Notes: generated by a model from the letters alone, not told the origin. Positions 6,055 to 14,285 are shown, numbered from the stretch's first letter. The stretch: DNA of 20,848 bases from DASTYK01 sp964430275 (GCA_964430275.1 CAYSGF010000002.1:1-20848); one strand, 5' to 3'. Made by a program: numbers and translations.

Positions 6055-7366
6055 CGAACGCCGCCCGCCAGGCGCCCGCGATCCGAGCGATCGGCCGGAT
6101 GCGCCACCCGATCCGGAGTCGGGTGCACCCGTGCCCGTGCCGACGGGAGAACCGCCGCGGCGTGCCGATTCGTCCGCCATGGATGTGGAAGACGTGCTCG
6201 CGCGCGGCGAGGACATCCATGAGGCGGTGCCCGCACGCGCAGAGCCGCCAGGCGCGGGCGCCGTGGCGCTGTCTCTGGTGCTGCCCGGCGCCGGTCACAT
6301 TGCGAGCGGGCGCGCGGGTCTCGGTGCCGTCCTGCTTCTCGGGTGGGGCGTGCTGCTCGGTGTCGCAGCACTCGGATACGAGCGGATCCGCACCGTCGCG
6401 GACGCCGGCTCCCTCGATGACTACGTCGCAGTGGCGACGCTCGCGCTGTTCCTCATCGGCCTCTGGGTATTCGCCTTCCGGGACCTGAGGCGACGCCGTG
6501 CGGCGATCGGTGCAGGCGGCGACTCGCAGTGGCGCATCGCGACGCGCCACTTCCGGCGTAATCGCGTGGCCGTCTTCGGCCTCGGTGTGATCGTCGTGTT
6601 CTATCTGATCGCACTGCTCGCGCCGCTCATCGCGCCGTATGACCCGATCGCGCAGGACGACATTGCTCGTACGTCGTTCATTCCGCCGTCCGCCGGGCAC
6701 TGGCTCGGCACGGACCGGTTCGGTCGCGACGTGCTCAGCCGGATCCTCTACGGTGCGCGTATCTCGCTGGCCATTGCGTTCGTCGCGACCGCGATCTCGA
6801 TCACGCTCGGAACCCTGATCGGCGCCGTAGCCGGTTATGTCGGTGGCAAGGTGGACGCGCTCCTGATGCGCTTCACGGACATGGTGCTCGCGTTTCCGCG
6901 CCTCGTCCTGCTCATCATGATCGTGGCGCTCTTCAGCCCGTCGATCGCCGTGATCATTACGGTCCTGGGCTTGACGCAGTGGCCGAGCACGACGCGTATC
7001 GTGCGCGGCGACGTGCTCAGCCTGCGCGAACGCGAGTTCGTGCAGGCCGCGCGTGCGCTCGGCTATCCGGGGACGCGCATCGTGCTCCGGCACCTCGTGC
7101 CGAACGTGCTCGCGCCCGTCATCGTCGCCGCGACGCTCGGCATCGGCAACACGATCGTGCTCGAGGCGGGCCTCTCGTTCCTCGGCCTCGGCGTCGCGCC
7201 GCCCACACCGACATGGGGCAACATGGTCGCCGAAGGACGTGACAACCTGCTCGGCGCATGGTGGCTCACCACGTTCCCCGGCCTCACGATCGTGCTCGTG
7301 GTGCTCGCCTTCAACCTGGTCGGCGACGGTCTGCGCGATGCGCTCGACCCGCGCCTGAGGTCCTGA
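6047..7366 (+). CDS. ABC transporter permease, DppC/OppC type, with extra N-terminal membrane domain
   Basis: The product has 439 residues, about 140 more than usual for DppC. Residues 1-70 are a Pro/Asp/Arg-rich, probably disordered segment. Residues 72-109 (LSLVLPGAGHIASGRAGLGA onward) resemble the glycine-rich helical hairpin of TM2-type or DUF5683-like domains, and 128-145 is another hydrophobic segment. The canonical permease begins near 160 (WRIATRHFRRNRVAVFGLG), with HWLGTDRFGRDVLSRILYGA at 218-237 and the EAA loop at about 334-352 (AARALGYPGTRIVLRHLVP). The start ATG overlaps the end of the upstream permease (ATGACTGA); a later start at Met45 is possible but would still leave the extra membrane domain. 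The function of the extension is unknown. The gene ends in TGATG, shared with the next start. Confidence 0.92.
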   Translation: MTDERRPPGARDPSDRPDAPPDPESGAPVPVPTGEPPRRADSSAMDVEDVLARGEDIHEAVPARAEPPGAGAVALSLVLPGAGHIASGRAGLGAVLLLGWGVLLGVAALGYERIRTVADAGSLDDYVAVATLALFLIGLWVFAFRDLRRRRAAIGAGGDSQWRIATRHFRRNRVAVFGLGVIVVFYLIALLAPLIAPYDPIAQDDIARTSFIPPSAGHWLGTDRFGRDVLSRILYGARISLAIAFVATAISITLGTLIGAVAGYVGGKVDALLMRFTDMVLAFPRLVLLIMIVALFSPSIAVIITVLGLTQWPSTTRIVRGDVLSLREREFVQAARALGYPGTRIVLRHLVPNVLAPVIVAATLGIGNTIVLEAGLSFLGLGVAPPTPTWGNMVAEGRDNLLGAWWLTTFPGLTIVLVVLAFNLVGDGLRDALDPRLRS

Positions 7367-8340
7367 TGCCGCTGCTCGAGGTCACGGACCTGCGCACGTA
7401 CTTCCGCACCGACCAGGGCATGGCCCGCGCCGTGGACGGGGTGAGCTTCACCGTGGAGAAGGGCGAGGTGCTCGGCATCGTCGGCGAGAGTGGCAGTGGC
7501 AAGTCCGTGACGTCACTCTCGATCCTGCGGCTCGTGCCGCGACCACCCGGCGAGATCATGGAGGGCAGCTCCGTGCGCTTCGATGGACGCGAGCTGCTGA
7601 CACTCTCCGAACGGGAGATGCGCTCCGTACGCGGGAACGACATCGCGATGATCTTCCAGGAACCGATGACCTCGCTGAACCCGGTGTACACGGTGGGCGA
7701 GCAGATCGCCGAAGCCGTGCGCCTGCACCGCAAGGTTACCCGGAAGGAAGCGCGCGAGCAGGCAATCCGCATGCTGCGCCTCGTGGGCATCCCATCGCCC
7801 GAGGAGCGAGCCGACACCTACCCGCATCAACTCTCAGGGGGGCAGCGCCAGCGCGTCATGATCGCGATCGCACTCTCCTGCGAACCGGACCTGCTGATCG
7901 CCGACGAACCGACGACCGCGCTGGACGTGACGATCCAGGCGCAGATCCTCGAGCTGATCGCCGAGCTTCGCAACCGGCTCGGCATGGCGGTCGTGCTCAT
8001 CACCCACGACCTGGGCGTCGTGGCGGAAGTCTGTGACCGGGTCCTCGTCATGTACGGCGGGCAGATCGTCGAGCAGGGCACGGCAACGCAGATCTTCACA
8101 CAGCCGCGGCATCCGTATACGCAGGGGCTGCTGCGCGCGATCCCGCGCCTGGGCGCACGCACGGACGCACTCGAGGTGATTCCCGGCACGGTGCCGTCCC
8201 CGACCGACTGGCCGCAGGGCTGCCGCTTCCGGGGGCGCTGCCCGTACGAGTTCGAGAAGTGCCCGGAGCACCCACCTCTCTTCGAGCCGGTCCCCGGCCA
8301 CTACGACAGGTGCTGGCTCGAACAGGAGGGCGGCCGATGA
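7366..8340 (+). CDS. Peptide ABC transporter ATPase, DppD/OppD type
   Basis: The product has 324 residues. The ATG at 7366 overlaps the preceding stop (TGATG), and MPLLEVTDLRTYF is the usual family start. ATPase motifs: Walker A GESGSGKS at 40-47, Q-loop at Gln98, signature LSGGQ at 156-160, Walker B LLIADE at 176-181, and H-loop His214. The C-terminal oligopeptide-transporter extension has the cysteine cluster GCRFRGRCP...KCPEHPP...RCW, which in relatives can hold an iron-sulfur cluster. With the next gene product it should form the ATP-hydrolysing heterodimer driving uptake. It ends with ATGA overlapping the next start. Confidence 0.95.
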   Translation: MPLLEVTDLRTYFRTDQGMARAVDGVSFTVEKGEVLGIVGESGSGKSVTSLSILRLVPRPPGEIMEGSSVRFDGRELLTLSEREMRSVRGNDIAMIFQEPMTSLNPVYTVGEQIAEAVRLHRKVTRKEAREQAIRMLRLVGIPSPEERADTYPHQLSGGQRQRVMIAIALSCEPDLLIADEPTTALDVTIQAQILELIAELRNRLGMAVVLITHDLGVVAEVCDRVLVMYGGQIVEQGTATQIFTQPRHPYTQGLLRAIPRLGARTDALEVIPGTVPSPTDWPQGCRFRGRCPYEFEKCPEHPPLFEPVPGHYDRCWLEQEGGR

Positions 8341-9485
8341 GCGACCTCGACCTCCCGATCGCGGTACCGGCCGAGCCGGAGCCCGACAGCGCGCTGCCGC
8401 CGGCCAAGGGCGACTCCGATACGGGCGGGCGGACCGTCGAGGAGGTGACCGCACCCGACGACGCGCTCCTCGAGGTGCGCGGCCTGCGCACTCATTTCCC
8501 GATCCGCAGGGGGCTTCTCGCGCGCGAGGTCGGGAGCGTCAAGGCGGTCGACGGCGTGTCGTTCTGGGTCAGCCGCGGCGAGACCCTCGGCCTCGTCGGT
8601 GAGTCCGGATCCGGAAAGACGACGGCGGGTCGCTCGATTCTTCGCCTGATCGAGCCGACGGAGGGCACCATTCGCTTCGCCGGCGAGGACGTGCGCGCGA
8701 TGAGCGACGACGCCCTGCGTCGGATCCGGCGTCGAGCCCAGATCGTCTTCCAGGATCCGTACGGCTCGCTCAACCCGCGCATGACGGTTGGTGACACCCT
8801 GCGCGAGGTACTGCGCGTGCACGGGCTCGGACGAGGCGCTGCAGCCCAGCAGCGTGTCACCGAGCTCCTGGAAACCGTCGGCCTGCGCCCGTTCCATGCC
8901 GGCCGCTACCCGCACGAGTTCAGCGGTGGTCAGCGTCAGCGCATCGGCATTGCGCGCGCGCTCGCCGTCGAGCCGGACTTCATCATCTGCGACGAGCCCG
9001 TATCCGCGCTGGACGTGTCCGTGCAGGCGCAGGTACTGAATCTCCTCGAACAGCTTCAGCAACGGCTCGGTCTCGCCTACCTCTTCATTGCGCACGACCT
9101 GAGTGTCATCGAGCACATGAGTGATCGCATCGCGGTGATGTACCTCGGCCGCATCGTCGAGACGGGTGCGACGGCGGCCGTCGTGGGCTCACCGAGCCAC
9201 CCATACACGCGCGCACTCCTGTCGGCCGTGCCCGTTCCGGACCCCGCAGCGAAGCGCCAGCGGATCGTCCTGCCCGGTGACGTGCCGAGCCCGGCCAACG
9301 CGCCGAGCGGCTGTCCGTTCCATCCGCGCTGCCAGCATCCGCTGAAGGACATGGACTGCGCGCGCATCGTTCCACCGCTTGCGGAAAAGGCGCCCGGACA
9401 GTTCGCAGCATGCATCAAAGAGCCGTCGCTGAGAGCCGCTGCAGGGGGTCAATCCGCTCTTGACACCCCCCAGACCCCCCGGTAA
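8337..9485 (+). CDS. Peptide ABC transporter ATPase, DppF/OppF type
   Basis: The product has 382 residues. The ATG at 8337 overlaps the upstream stop (ATGA) and follows AGGAGGG at 8324-8330. The first ~42 residues are an acidic, proline-rich extension before the ATPase core. Motifs: Walker A GESGSGKT at 88-95, signature FSGGQ at 195-199, Walker B FIICDE at 215-220, and His253. A C-terminal CPFHPRC cysteine cluster closes the family-specific tail. It is the last gene of the importer operon. No hairpin terminator follows; instead the promoter of the next gene overlaps its final codons. Confidence 0.95.
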   Translation: MSDLDLPIAVPAEPEPDSALPPAKGDSDTGGRTVEEVTAPDDALLEVRGLRTHFPIRRGLLAREVGSVKAVDGVSFWVSRGETLGLVGESGSGKTTAGRSILRLIEPTEGTIRFAGEDVRAMSDDALRRIRRRAQIVFQDPYGSLNPRMTVGDTLREVLRVHGLGRGAAAQQRVTELLETVGLRPFHAGRYPHEFSGGQRQRIGIARALAVEPDFIICDEPVSALDVSVQAQVLNLLEQLQQRLGLAYLFIAHDLSVIEHMSDRIAVMYLGRIVETGATAAVVGSPSHPYTRALLSAVPVPDPAAKRQRIVLPGDVPSPANAPSGCPFHPRCQHPLKDMDCARIVPPLAEKAPGQFAACIKEPSLRAAAGGQSALDTPQTPR

Positions 9486-9488
9486 TAT
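9460..9488 (+). promoter_or_regulatory. Near-consensus sigma70 promoter for the TolQ/ExbB gene
   Basis: TTGACA (9460-9465), a 17-bp spacer made almost wholly of C, then TAATAT (9483-9488). This is the best promoter in the window. The predicted start is near 9495, leaving a leader of about 65 nt. The -35 and spacer lie inside the last codons of the upstream ATPase gene. Confidence 0.75.
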
Positions 9489-9559
9489 CGGGCGTTCAAT
9501 TCGCCAACAATCCCCTGCTCCCGCGCAAGCCGGCGTCGCGCCACACGACGGAGGTCATT

Positions 9560-10261
9560 TTGGGTGGTCTGACCGCACTCTCTCTTTTCATGCTGCAGAT
9601 CCCGGGTGTCGAGGGCCCCAGCCTTTCGTTCGGTGAGCAGGTGGCTCAGCTGTGGGACGACGGCGGCTGGATGATGTGGCCACTCGGCTTCTGCGCGCTC
9701 GTCGGCCTGATCATCATCGTGTGGAAGCTGGTGGACCTGACGTCGAAGGCAGCGCGCACGAAGCGCTTCCTGCGTGAGGCGGATGAGCTGATCGCGCAGC
9801 GCAAGATCGATCAGGCCCTGGCCCTGTCGCGTGACTCGAACGCTCCGGCCGCCCGCATCCTGGCCGCCGGCCTGGAGCGTCGCACGGAAGGCACTGAGCG
9901 CGTCATGAAGGCCATCGAGAACGTCGGTCTCATCGAGATGGCGAGCCTCGAGAGCGGACTGGTCTGGCTCGCGACCGTCTCGAACGTTGCGCCGCTGCTC
10001 GGCTTCCTCGGCACGGTCATCGGGATGATCCAGGCGTTCAATGCCATCGAGCTCGCCGGCGAGGTGGAAGCGACGCTGGTGGCCGGCGGCATCAAGGTGG
10101 CGCTCATCACGACTGCTGCGGGTCTCGCGATCGCAATTCCGGTAAACATCGCGCACAACTACTTCGTATCGCGCATCGATCGACTCGTCCTCGACATGGA
10201 GGAGTCGGCGCAGAAGATGGTCGACGCGCTCCACGAGAGTGAGGTCCGTCGCACGGTTTGA
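9560..10261 (+). CDS. MotA/TolQ/ExbB proton channel family protein
   Basis: The product has 233 residues. TTG at 9560 is chosen because GGAGGT (9550-9555) lies 4 nt before it; an in-frame ATG at 9590 is the alternative, with no Shine-Dalgarno sequence. Three transmembrane segments are visible: about 40-60, 134-160 (with APLLGFLGTVIGM at 144-156) and 178-200 (LITTAAGLAIAIP). The large cytoplasmic loop between the first two is typical of ExbB/TolQ. Such proteins form a pentamer that uses the proton gradient, through an ExbD/TolR partner, to energise TonB-dependent import or outer-membrane constriction. No ExbD/TolR, TonB or TolA gene follows. The gene has its own promoter and terminator and is probably monocistronic, or nearly so. 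Confidence 0.9.
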   Translation: MGGLTALSLFMLQIPGVEGPSLSFGEQVAQLWDDGGWMMWPLGFCALVGLIIIVWKLVDLTSKAARTKRFLREADELIAQRKIDQALALSRDSNAPAARILAAGLERRTEGTERVMKAIENVGLIEMASLESGLVWLATVSNVAPLLGFLGTVIGMIQAFNAIELAGEVEATLVAGGIKVALITTAAGLAIAIPVNIAHNYFVSRIDRLVLDMEESAQKMVDALHESEVRRTV

Positions 10262-10265
10262 GTGT

Positions 10266-11666
10266 ATGGATCGCGTCCCGCACGCGGGAATTCCAAAGGG
10301 CCGCCATCCGGGCGGCCCTTTGTTTTTCCCGGTCGTCCTTCTGATTGCCGGCTGCACGGCCGCCGTACCCGTTGCCGAGCGCGTCCCCGCCCTCACGACC
10401 AGTCCGCTTGCCGTGTACCGCGAGAGCGGCATGCTCACCGGCCCGGGCGCATTTCCTGTCGTCGCATCCTTCGTTACCCTCGCGGGTCCGTCGGATTCGA
10501 CTCTGCTCATCGTCGGGCTCTCGATTCCGAACCACGCATTGCGCTTCATGCGGGAGGGCGACGGCTTCGCCGCCGCGTACGGCGTCGCCCTCGAGCTGAC
10601 GACCACTGACTCGCTTACGCGCGTACGGCGGGAGTGGCGTGAGACCGTGCGTGTCACGTCGTTCGCCGAAACGACGCGCAGCGACGAGAGCGTGGTATTT
10701 CAGCAGTGGGTCGCGCTCGCGCCCGGCGGTTACGTGGCCGAGCTCACAGCAGGTGATCGCAACAGCTCACGCGGGTTCCGTGCGACTGACACACTCGAGG
10801 TTCCCGCATTCGAGCACGACACCCGCCCGCAGTCCGCACCCGTAATCGTCTATCGCGCACACGGACGCACGCACCGGAGTGCGCCGCCGGAGATTCTGCT
10901 CAACCCGCGTCGCACGGTGGCCTACGGTGGCGATGCACCCGGGATCTATCTCGAGAGCTATGCACTGCACGATGGCACTGCTGCCGTCCGCGTGCGGGAC
11001 GCAGCGGAGTCGATCGTGTGGGAATCGATTGCGACGTTCAGCCAGGATTCCGGAAGCGTACGGCATGCGACGATCACGATTCCGATCGATGAGCTGCCGC
11101 CGGGCCGCCTGAGTGTCGAGGTGCAGCAGGCCGATGGGCCGGCGCGTCAACGCGTACCACTGCTCGTGACGGTGTCCGACGAATGGATGGTCGCGAACTA
11201 CGAAGAAGTACTGGAGGTGGTCGGCTACATCGGCACGGACGCCGAGCTCGACTCGCTGCGCATCGCGGATCCCGGACAGCGCCGGATCCGCTGGGAGCAC
11301 TTCTGGGAGACGCGCGATCCGTTCCCGGCTACGTCCGGAAACGAGTTTCGCCAGGAGTTCTTCGCCCGCGTACGTACGGCCACGCTTCAGTTCTCCGAGC
11401 CCCGCGGCGAGCCGGGCTGGCGAACTGCACGGGGCGAGGTCTACATCGTGCTGGGTCCACCGGACAGGGTTACAGAGCGCTACCTGGGCAGCTCGGACAC
11501 GGGGATGCAGCCGGCCGCGCTCGAGTGGCTGTACGGGTCCCTTGGCGGGCGGCGACTCAGCCTGCTGTTTCTCGATCGCTCCGGCCTGGGACGCTATGAG
11601 CTGGAGGCCTCATCGGCTGTTGCGTTCCGTGCAGCGGCGCGGCGGCTCGCACGGCCGAACTCGTGA
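10266..11666 (+). CDS. GWxTD-type lipoprotein of unknown function
   Basis: From the ATG at 10266 the product has 466 residues. A lipoprotein signal ends in LLIAGC with Cys30 as the lipidation site. The C-terminal part (about 305-466) is a GWxTD-type domain: DEWMVANYEEVLEVVGYI, then LDSLRIADPGQRRIRWEHFW, and the signature GWRTARGEVYIVLGPPD at 384-400. The family signature is normally GWxTD; here the Asp is replaced by Ala. Such proteins occur in Acidobacteriota, Bacteroidota, Gemmatimonadota and relatives; the role is unknown. The start is doubtful: a strong terminator (10295-10327) lies inside the first codons, and the ATG at 10266 has no ribosome binding site. An in-frame TTG at 10320 would give a signal peptide of only 11 residues. 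No promoter was recognised. Confidence 0.85.
   Translation: MDRVPHAGIPKGRHPGGPLFFPVVLLIAGCTAAVPVAERVPALTTSPLAVYRESGMLTGPGAFPVVASFVTLAGPSDSTLLIVGLSIPNHALRFMREGDGFAAAYGVALELTTTDSLTRVRREWRETVRVTSFAETTRSDESVVFQQWVALAPGGYVAELTAGDRNSSRGFRATDTLEVPAFEHDTRPQSAPVIVYRAHGRTHRSAPPEILLNPRRTVAYGGDAPGIYLESYALHDGTAAVRVRDAAESIVWESIATFSQDSGSVRHATITIPIDELPPGRLSVEVQQADGPARQRVPLLVTVSDEWMVANYEEVLEVVGYIGTDAELDSLRIADPGQRRIRWEHFWETRDPFPATSGNEFRQEFFARVRTATLQFSEPRGEPGWRTARGEVYIVLGPPDRVTERYLGSSDTGMQPAALEWLYGSLGGRRLSLLFLDRSGLGRYELEASSAVAFRAAARRLARPNS
10295..10327 (+). terminator. Intrinsic terminator after the TolQ/ExbB gene
   Basis: AAAGGGCCGCC (10295-10305) pairs with GGCGGCCCTTT (10311-10321) around a 5-nt loop, with TGTTTTT immediately after. 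A smaller hairpin TCCCGC-AC-GCGGGA (10276-10289) precedes it. It lies 34 nt past the tolQ-like stop codon. It overlaps the 5' end of the downstream lipoprotein reading frame. Confidence 0.85.
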
Positions 11667-11705
11667 GCCCCGGCGCTTGCGTGGCGCCCATGCCGGCGCA
11701 ACGGT

Positions 11706-11765
11706 AGCTGGCACGCACACGCGCATCCGTTCTCGAGCTGGCGCGCACATGCGGATCCGTTCTTG
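11706..11765. repeat. Two tandem imperfect 30-bp repeats
   Basis: Units 11706-11735 and 11736-11765 both begin AGCTGGC and contain ATCCGTTCT; 26 of 30 positions agree. They fill half of the 119-bp gap between the lipoprotein and transglycosylase genes, ending 20 bp before the next start codon. No ribosome binding site was seen there. This could be a local slippage duplication or a duplicated binding site. Confidence 0.75.
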
Positions 11766-11785
11766 CCTCACCGTGTAGACCTGTC

Positions 11786-13867
11786 ATGCGATACCTCATC
11801 CTGCTGCTCGCTTCGGTGACGCTCGGCGTCGCGTATTACTGGATTCCGGCGAGTGCGCCCAGCGCGCTCGCCGACGGCGTGCACGCGTCGATCGACTCTT
11901 CGATCAGCGCGATGCTTGCGGAGCCGCAGGACACGACTCCGCGCGGCCGCGGCCTCGCCGAGCTGGAGCAGGCAGAGACCCACCTCGCGGCGGATCGTAC
12001 GACCGAGGCAATCGCAGCCTACGATCGGGCCGCCGCACTGCTGCCCCAGATCAGGAGCTGGATCGACCTGCACGCGGCGCGGGCAGCCGCGGCCGCGGGT
12101 GACACTGCGGCCGTCGCAGCGCGGCTCGCTGCAGCGGGCCCGACGATCGCGCGCGAGTTCGGCTGGAGCGAACCACTGCGCGCGCTGGAGAACGCCGGTG
12201 CCATCGAGCGCGCGATCGAGGAGGCTGCGGCATTCGCTGCGGATGCGACTGGCGCACGGCGGGCGAGCGCACACACGACCGCAGGCCGCCTGCGGTTGCA
12301 GCGTGGCGACACCGCGGGGGCACGCACGGCGTTCCGCCGCGCGATCGAGGCATCGCAGAGCGCCTTCGATGCCGCACGCTTCCTCACCGATCTGCCCGGC
12401 CTCACGATCGACGATCAGCTCGCCATTGGACGCGTGTACCTGCGCGGCGGCAACATGGAGCGCGCGAGCCGTGGGATCCGCGCATACCTCGAGGCCGGAC
12501 GCGGTACGGCGTCGGAGCGCAGGCAGCTTCGCTTCGACCTCGGCCGCGGCCTGTTCCGCGCCGGTATCTACGGCGAAGCGGAGCGCGAGCTGCGGGCCGC
12601 CGCCGATGGCGCGCCGGCGTCCGTTGCGGCACCCGCATTGTATGACGCCGCACGCGCGCAATACCGCCGCGGCGACGTCGCCGATGCCCGCGCCACGCTG
12701 CGTTCCATCGGCGAGCGGTTCCAGGGCAGCGCAACCGCCGCCCGCGCCTACTACCTGCTCGGCGATCTCGATCAGGACGAGCGGCGTTACGACGATGCAC
12801 GCGCCAACTTCCGTCGCGCCATCCGTAGCGGCGCCGACTCCGATGAGGTCGGCCTCTCCTACATGCGCATCGCCGGCATGGACTTCGCCCGTGGTGACAT
12901 CGCCACCGCACGCGACGGCTTCGAGGCGTACCGCCAACGCTACCCGAACGGCCGCCGCGTGCAGCAGGCCGCCTACTGGTCAGGTGTCGCACACCTGGCG
13001 CTCGGTGACTCCGCCACCGCGCGCCAGCGCTTCAGCGAGGCTCGACGCCGCGATCCCATGACCTACTACGGAATGCGCGCAGCCGAACGTCTCGACGCAC
13101 CTGTCGCAGGTGCAATCGAACTCGGACCGGCACCCGCGGATGCGCCGCTGCCCGAGCGGGCGGCCGCCGCGCTCGAAATCGTCGACCTCCTCCGTGACGC
13201 CGAGTGGAACGATGCCGCCGCCTTCGAGATGGCACGCGCACGCGACAGCTTCGGCAGCGACGTCGCCGCTCTCTACGCACTCGCCGAAGCACTCAACGAG
13301 CGCGGCTACACCTCCGATGGCATCGCTCTCGGCTGGGAGCTCAAGCGCCGCGGTGGTCCCTGGAATACGCGCCTGCTTCGCCTCGTCTATCCCTTCCCCT
13401 ACCGCGACCGGATCGTCGCGGAAGCACGCCGGCACGGCATCGATCCGTTCCTCGCGGCCGGTCTCATTCGCCAGGAGTCCATGTTCAACGCCCGCGCCGT
13501 CAGCCCCGCCGGGGCCATCGGCCTCATGCAGGTGATGCCGGAGACCGGTCGAACGCTGGCTCGACGCCTCGACATCGCGTCCTTCGAGCCCGATATGCTG
13601 CGCCATCCGCAGATCAATATCACGATCGGAATGCAGTTCCTCGCCGACATGCTCGCCGAGTACGATGCCCGCATCGATGCCGTCCTCGCCGCGTACAATG
13701 CCGGACCGAGTCGCGTCGATCGCTGGATGGAGTTTCCCGAGTGGGAGAACCCCGAGCTCTTCAGCGAGCGCATCCCCTACGAGGAAACGCGCGATTACGT
13801 CAAGATCGTCCAGCAGAACGCACGCCTCTATGAGGCACTTTACGGGGCGTCACCGCTCGGAAACTGA
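11786..13867 (+). CDS. Soluble lytic murein transglycosylase, Slt70-like, with TPR-type superhelix
   Basis: The product has 693 residues. It begins with a hydrophobic export signal (MRYLILLLASVTLGVAYYWI). From about 45 to 500 it is Ala/Arg-rich and helical, with tetratricopeptide-like repeats (YLLGDLDQDERRYDDARANF, AYWSGVAHLALGDSATARQ). The C-terminal catalytic SLT domain spans about 545-680: FLAAGLIRQESMFN with catalytic Glu564, then AGAIGLMQVMP, the AAYNAGPSRVDRW motif, and ETRDYVKIVQQN. The enzyme should cleave the MurNAc-GlcNAc bond in the periplasm, giving 1,6-anhydro products, in cell-wall turnover. The ATG at 11786 has a poor ribosome binding site; no later start fits the signal peptide. 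The preceding lipoprotein gene runs in the same direction, so co-transcription is possible. Confidence 0.93.
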   Translation: MRYLILLLASVTLGVAYYWIPASAPSALADGVHASIDSSISAMLAEPQDTTPRGRGLAELEQAETHLAADRTTEAIAAYDRAAALLPQIRSWIDLHAARAAAAAGDTAAVAARLAAAGPTIAREFGWSEPLRALENAGAIERAIEEAAAFAADATGARRASAHTTAGRLRLQRGDTAGARTAFRRAIEASQSAFDAARFLTDLPGLTIDDQLAIGRVYLRGGNMERASRGIRAYLEAGRGTASERRQLRFDLGRGLFRAGIYGEAERELRAAADGAPASVAAPALYDAARAQYRRGDVADARATLRSIGERFQGSATAARAYYLLGDLDQDERRYDDARANFRRAIRSGADSDEVGLSYMRIAGMDFARGDIATARDGFEAYRQRYPNGRRVQQAAYWSGVAHLALGDSATARQRFSEARRRDPMTYYGMRAAERLDAPVAGAIELGPAPADAPLPERAAAALEIVDLLRDAEWNDAAAFEMARARDSFGSDVAALYALAEALNERGYTSDGIALGWELKRRGGPWNTRLLRLVYPFPYRDRIVAEARRHGIDPFLAAGLIRQESMFNARAVSPAGAIGLMQVMPETGRTLARRLDIASFEPDMLRHPQINITIGMQFLADMLAEYDARIDAVLAAYNAGPSRVDRWMEFPEWENPELFSERIPYEETRDYVKIVQQNARLYEALYGASPLGN

Positions 13868-13907
13868 CCCCTCGTTCGACGCGCAAACCCGGCCCGTTCG
13901 GCCGTAC

Positions 13908-13932
13908 CCGGAGCCCTGCGCGCGCGCTCCGG
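13908..13932 (+). terminator. Weak hairpin after the transglycosylase gene
   Basis: CCGGAGC (13908-13914) and GCTCCGG (13926-13932) form a 7-bp stem with an 11-nt loop, 41 nt past the stop. No T tract follows. It may contribute to ending the upstream transcript. Confidence 0.3.
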
Positions 13933-13998
13933 CTCACCCCGAACTCGATACAATTCCGTCACCTCTGGGAAACCCCTACTGCCACAAGGAGATTTTTC

Positions 13999-14028
13999 TT
14001 GACACTGCGGAACATGCTGGTGTAGCTT
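13999..14028 (+). promoter_or_regulatory. Promoter for the cold-shock gene
   Basis: TTGACA (13999-14004) is a perfect -35 element. At 18-bp spacing the -10 is TAGCTT (14023-14028), which is weaker. Transcription would begin near 14035, giving a leader of about 47 nt, shorter than the classical long cold-shock leader. A second -10-like TACAAT lies at 13949-13954, but has no matching -35. Confidence 0.5.
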
Positions 14029-14081
14029 CGTTCGCGCAGACGGGTGGTAGTGGCGGGACAACCTTCGTAGGAGGCAGTTCG

Positions 14082-14285
14082 ATGGCCAGAGGTAAGGTGA
14101 AGTGGTTCAATGATGCGAAGGGGTACGGCTTCATTGAGCAGTCCGACGGCGAAGACGTGTTCGTGCACTTCTCTGCGATTACGATGGAGGGGTTCAAGAC
14201 GCTCGCCGAGGGCGAAGACGTGGAGTTCGAAGTCCGCCAGACGGACAAGGGTCTTCAGGCAGCGAACGTCGCGCGCGCCTCCTGA
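14082..14285 (+). CDS. Cold-shock domain protein (CspA family)
   Basis: The product has 67 residues, standard for the family. The start at 14082 follows TAGGAGG (14069-14075) and begins MARGKVKWFNDAKGYGFIEQ. RNP1 is KGYGFIE (13-19) and RNP2 is VFVHF (26-30); the tail QAANVARAS is typical. These small beta-barrel proteins bind single-stranded RNA and DNA and melt mRNA structure, at low temperature or constitutively. Longer upstream frames that include this protein are not supported because they cross the promoter. It is a single-gene unit: promoter just upstream, strong terminator just downstream. Confidence 0.97.
   Translation: MARGKVKWFNDAKGYGFIEQSDGEDVFVHFSAITMEGFKTLAEGEDVEFEVRQTDKGLQAANVARAS

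Noticed and set aside
10239..10265. Earliest possible start of the GWxTD lipoprotein frame at 10239
   Set aside because: It lies inside the TolQ/ExbB coding sequence and lacks a ribosome binding site; a later start is required.
13665..14081. Upstream extension of the cold-shock protein frame
   Set aside because: It would overlap the transglycosylase gene and include the promoter; the ATG at 14082 has a TAGGAGG site and the family-standard N-terminus.
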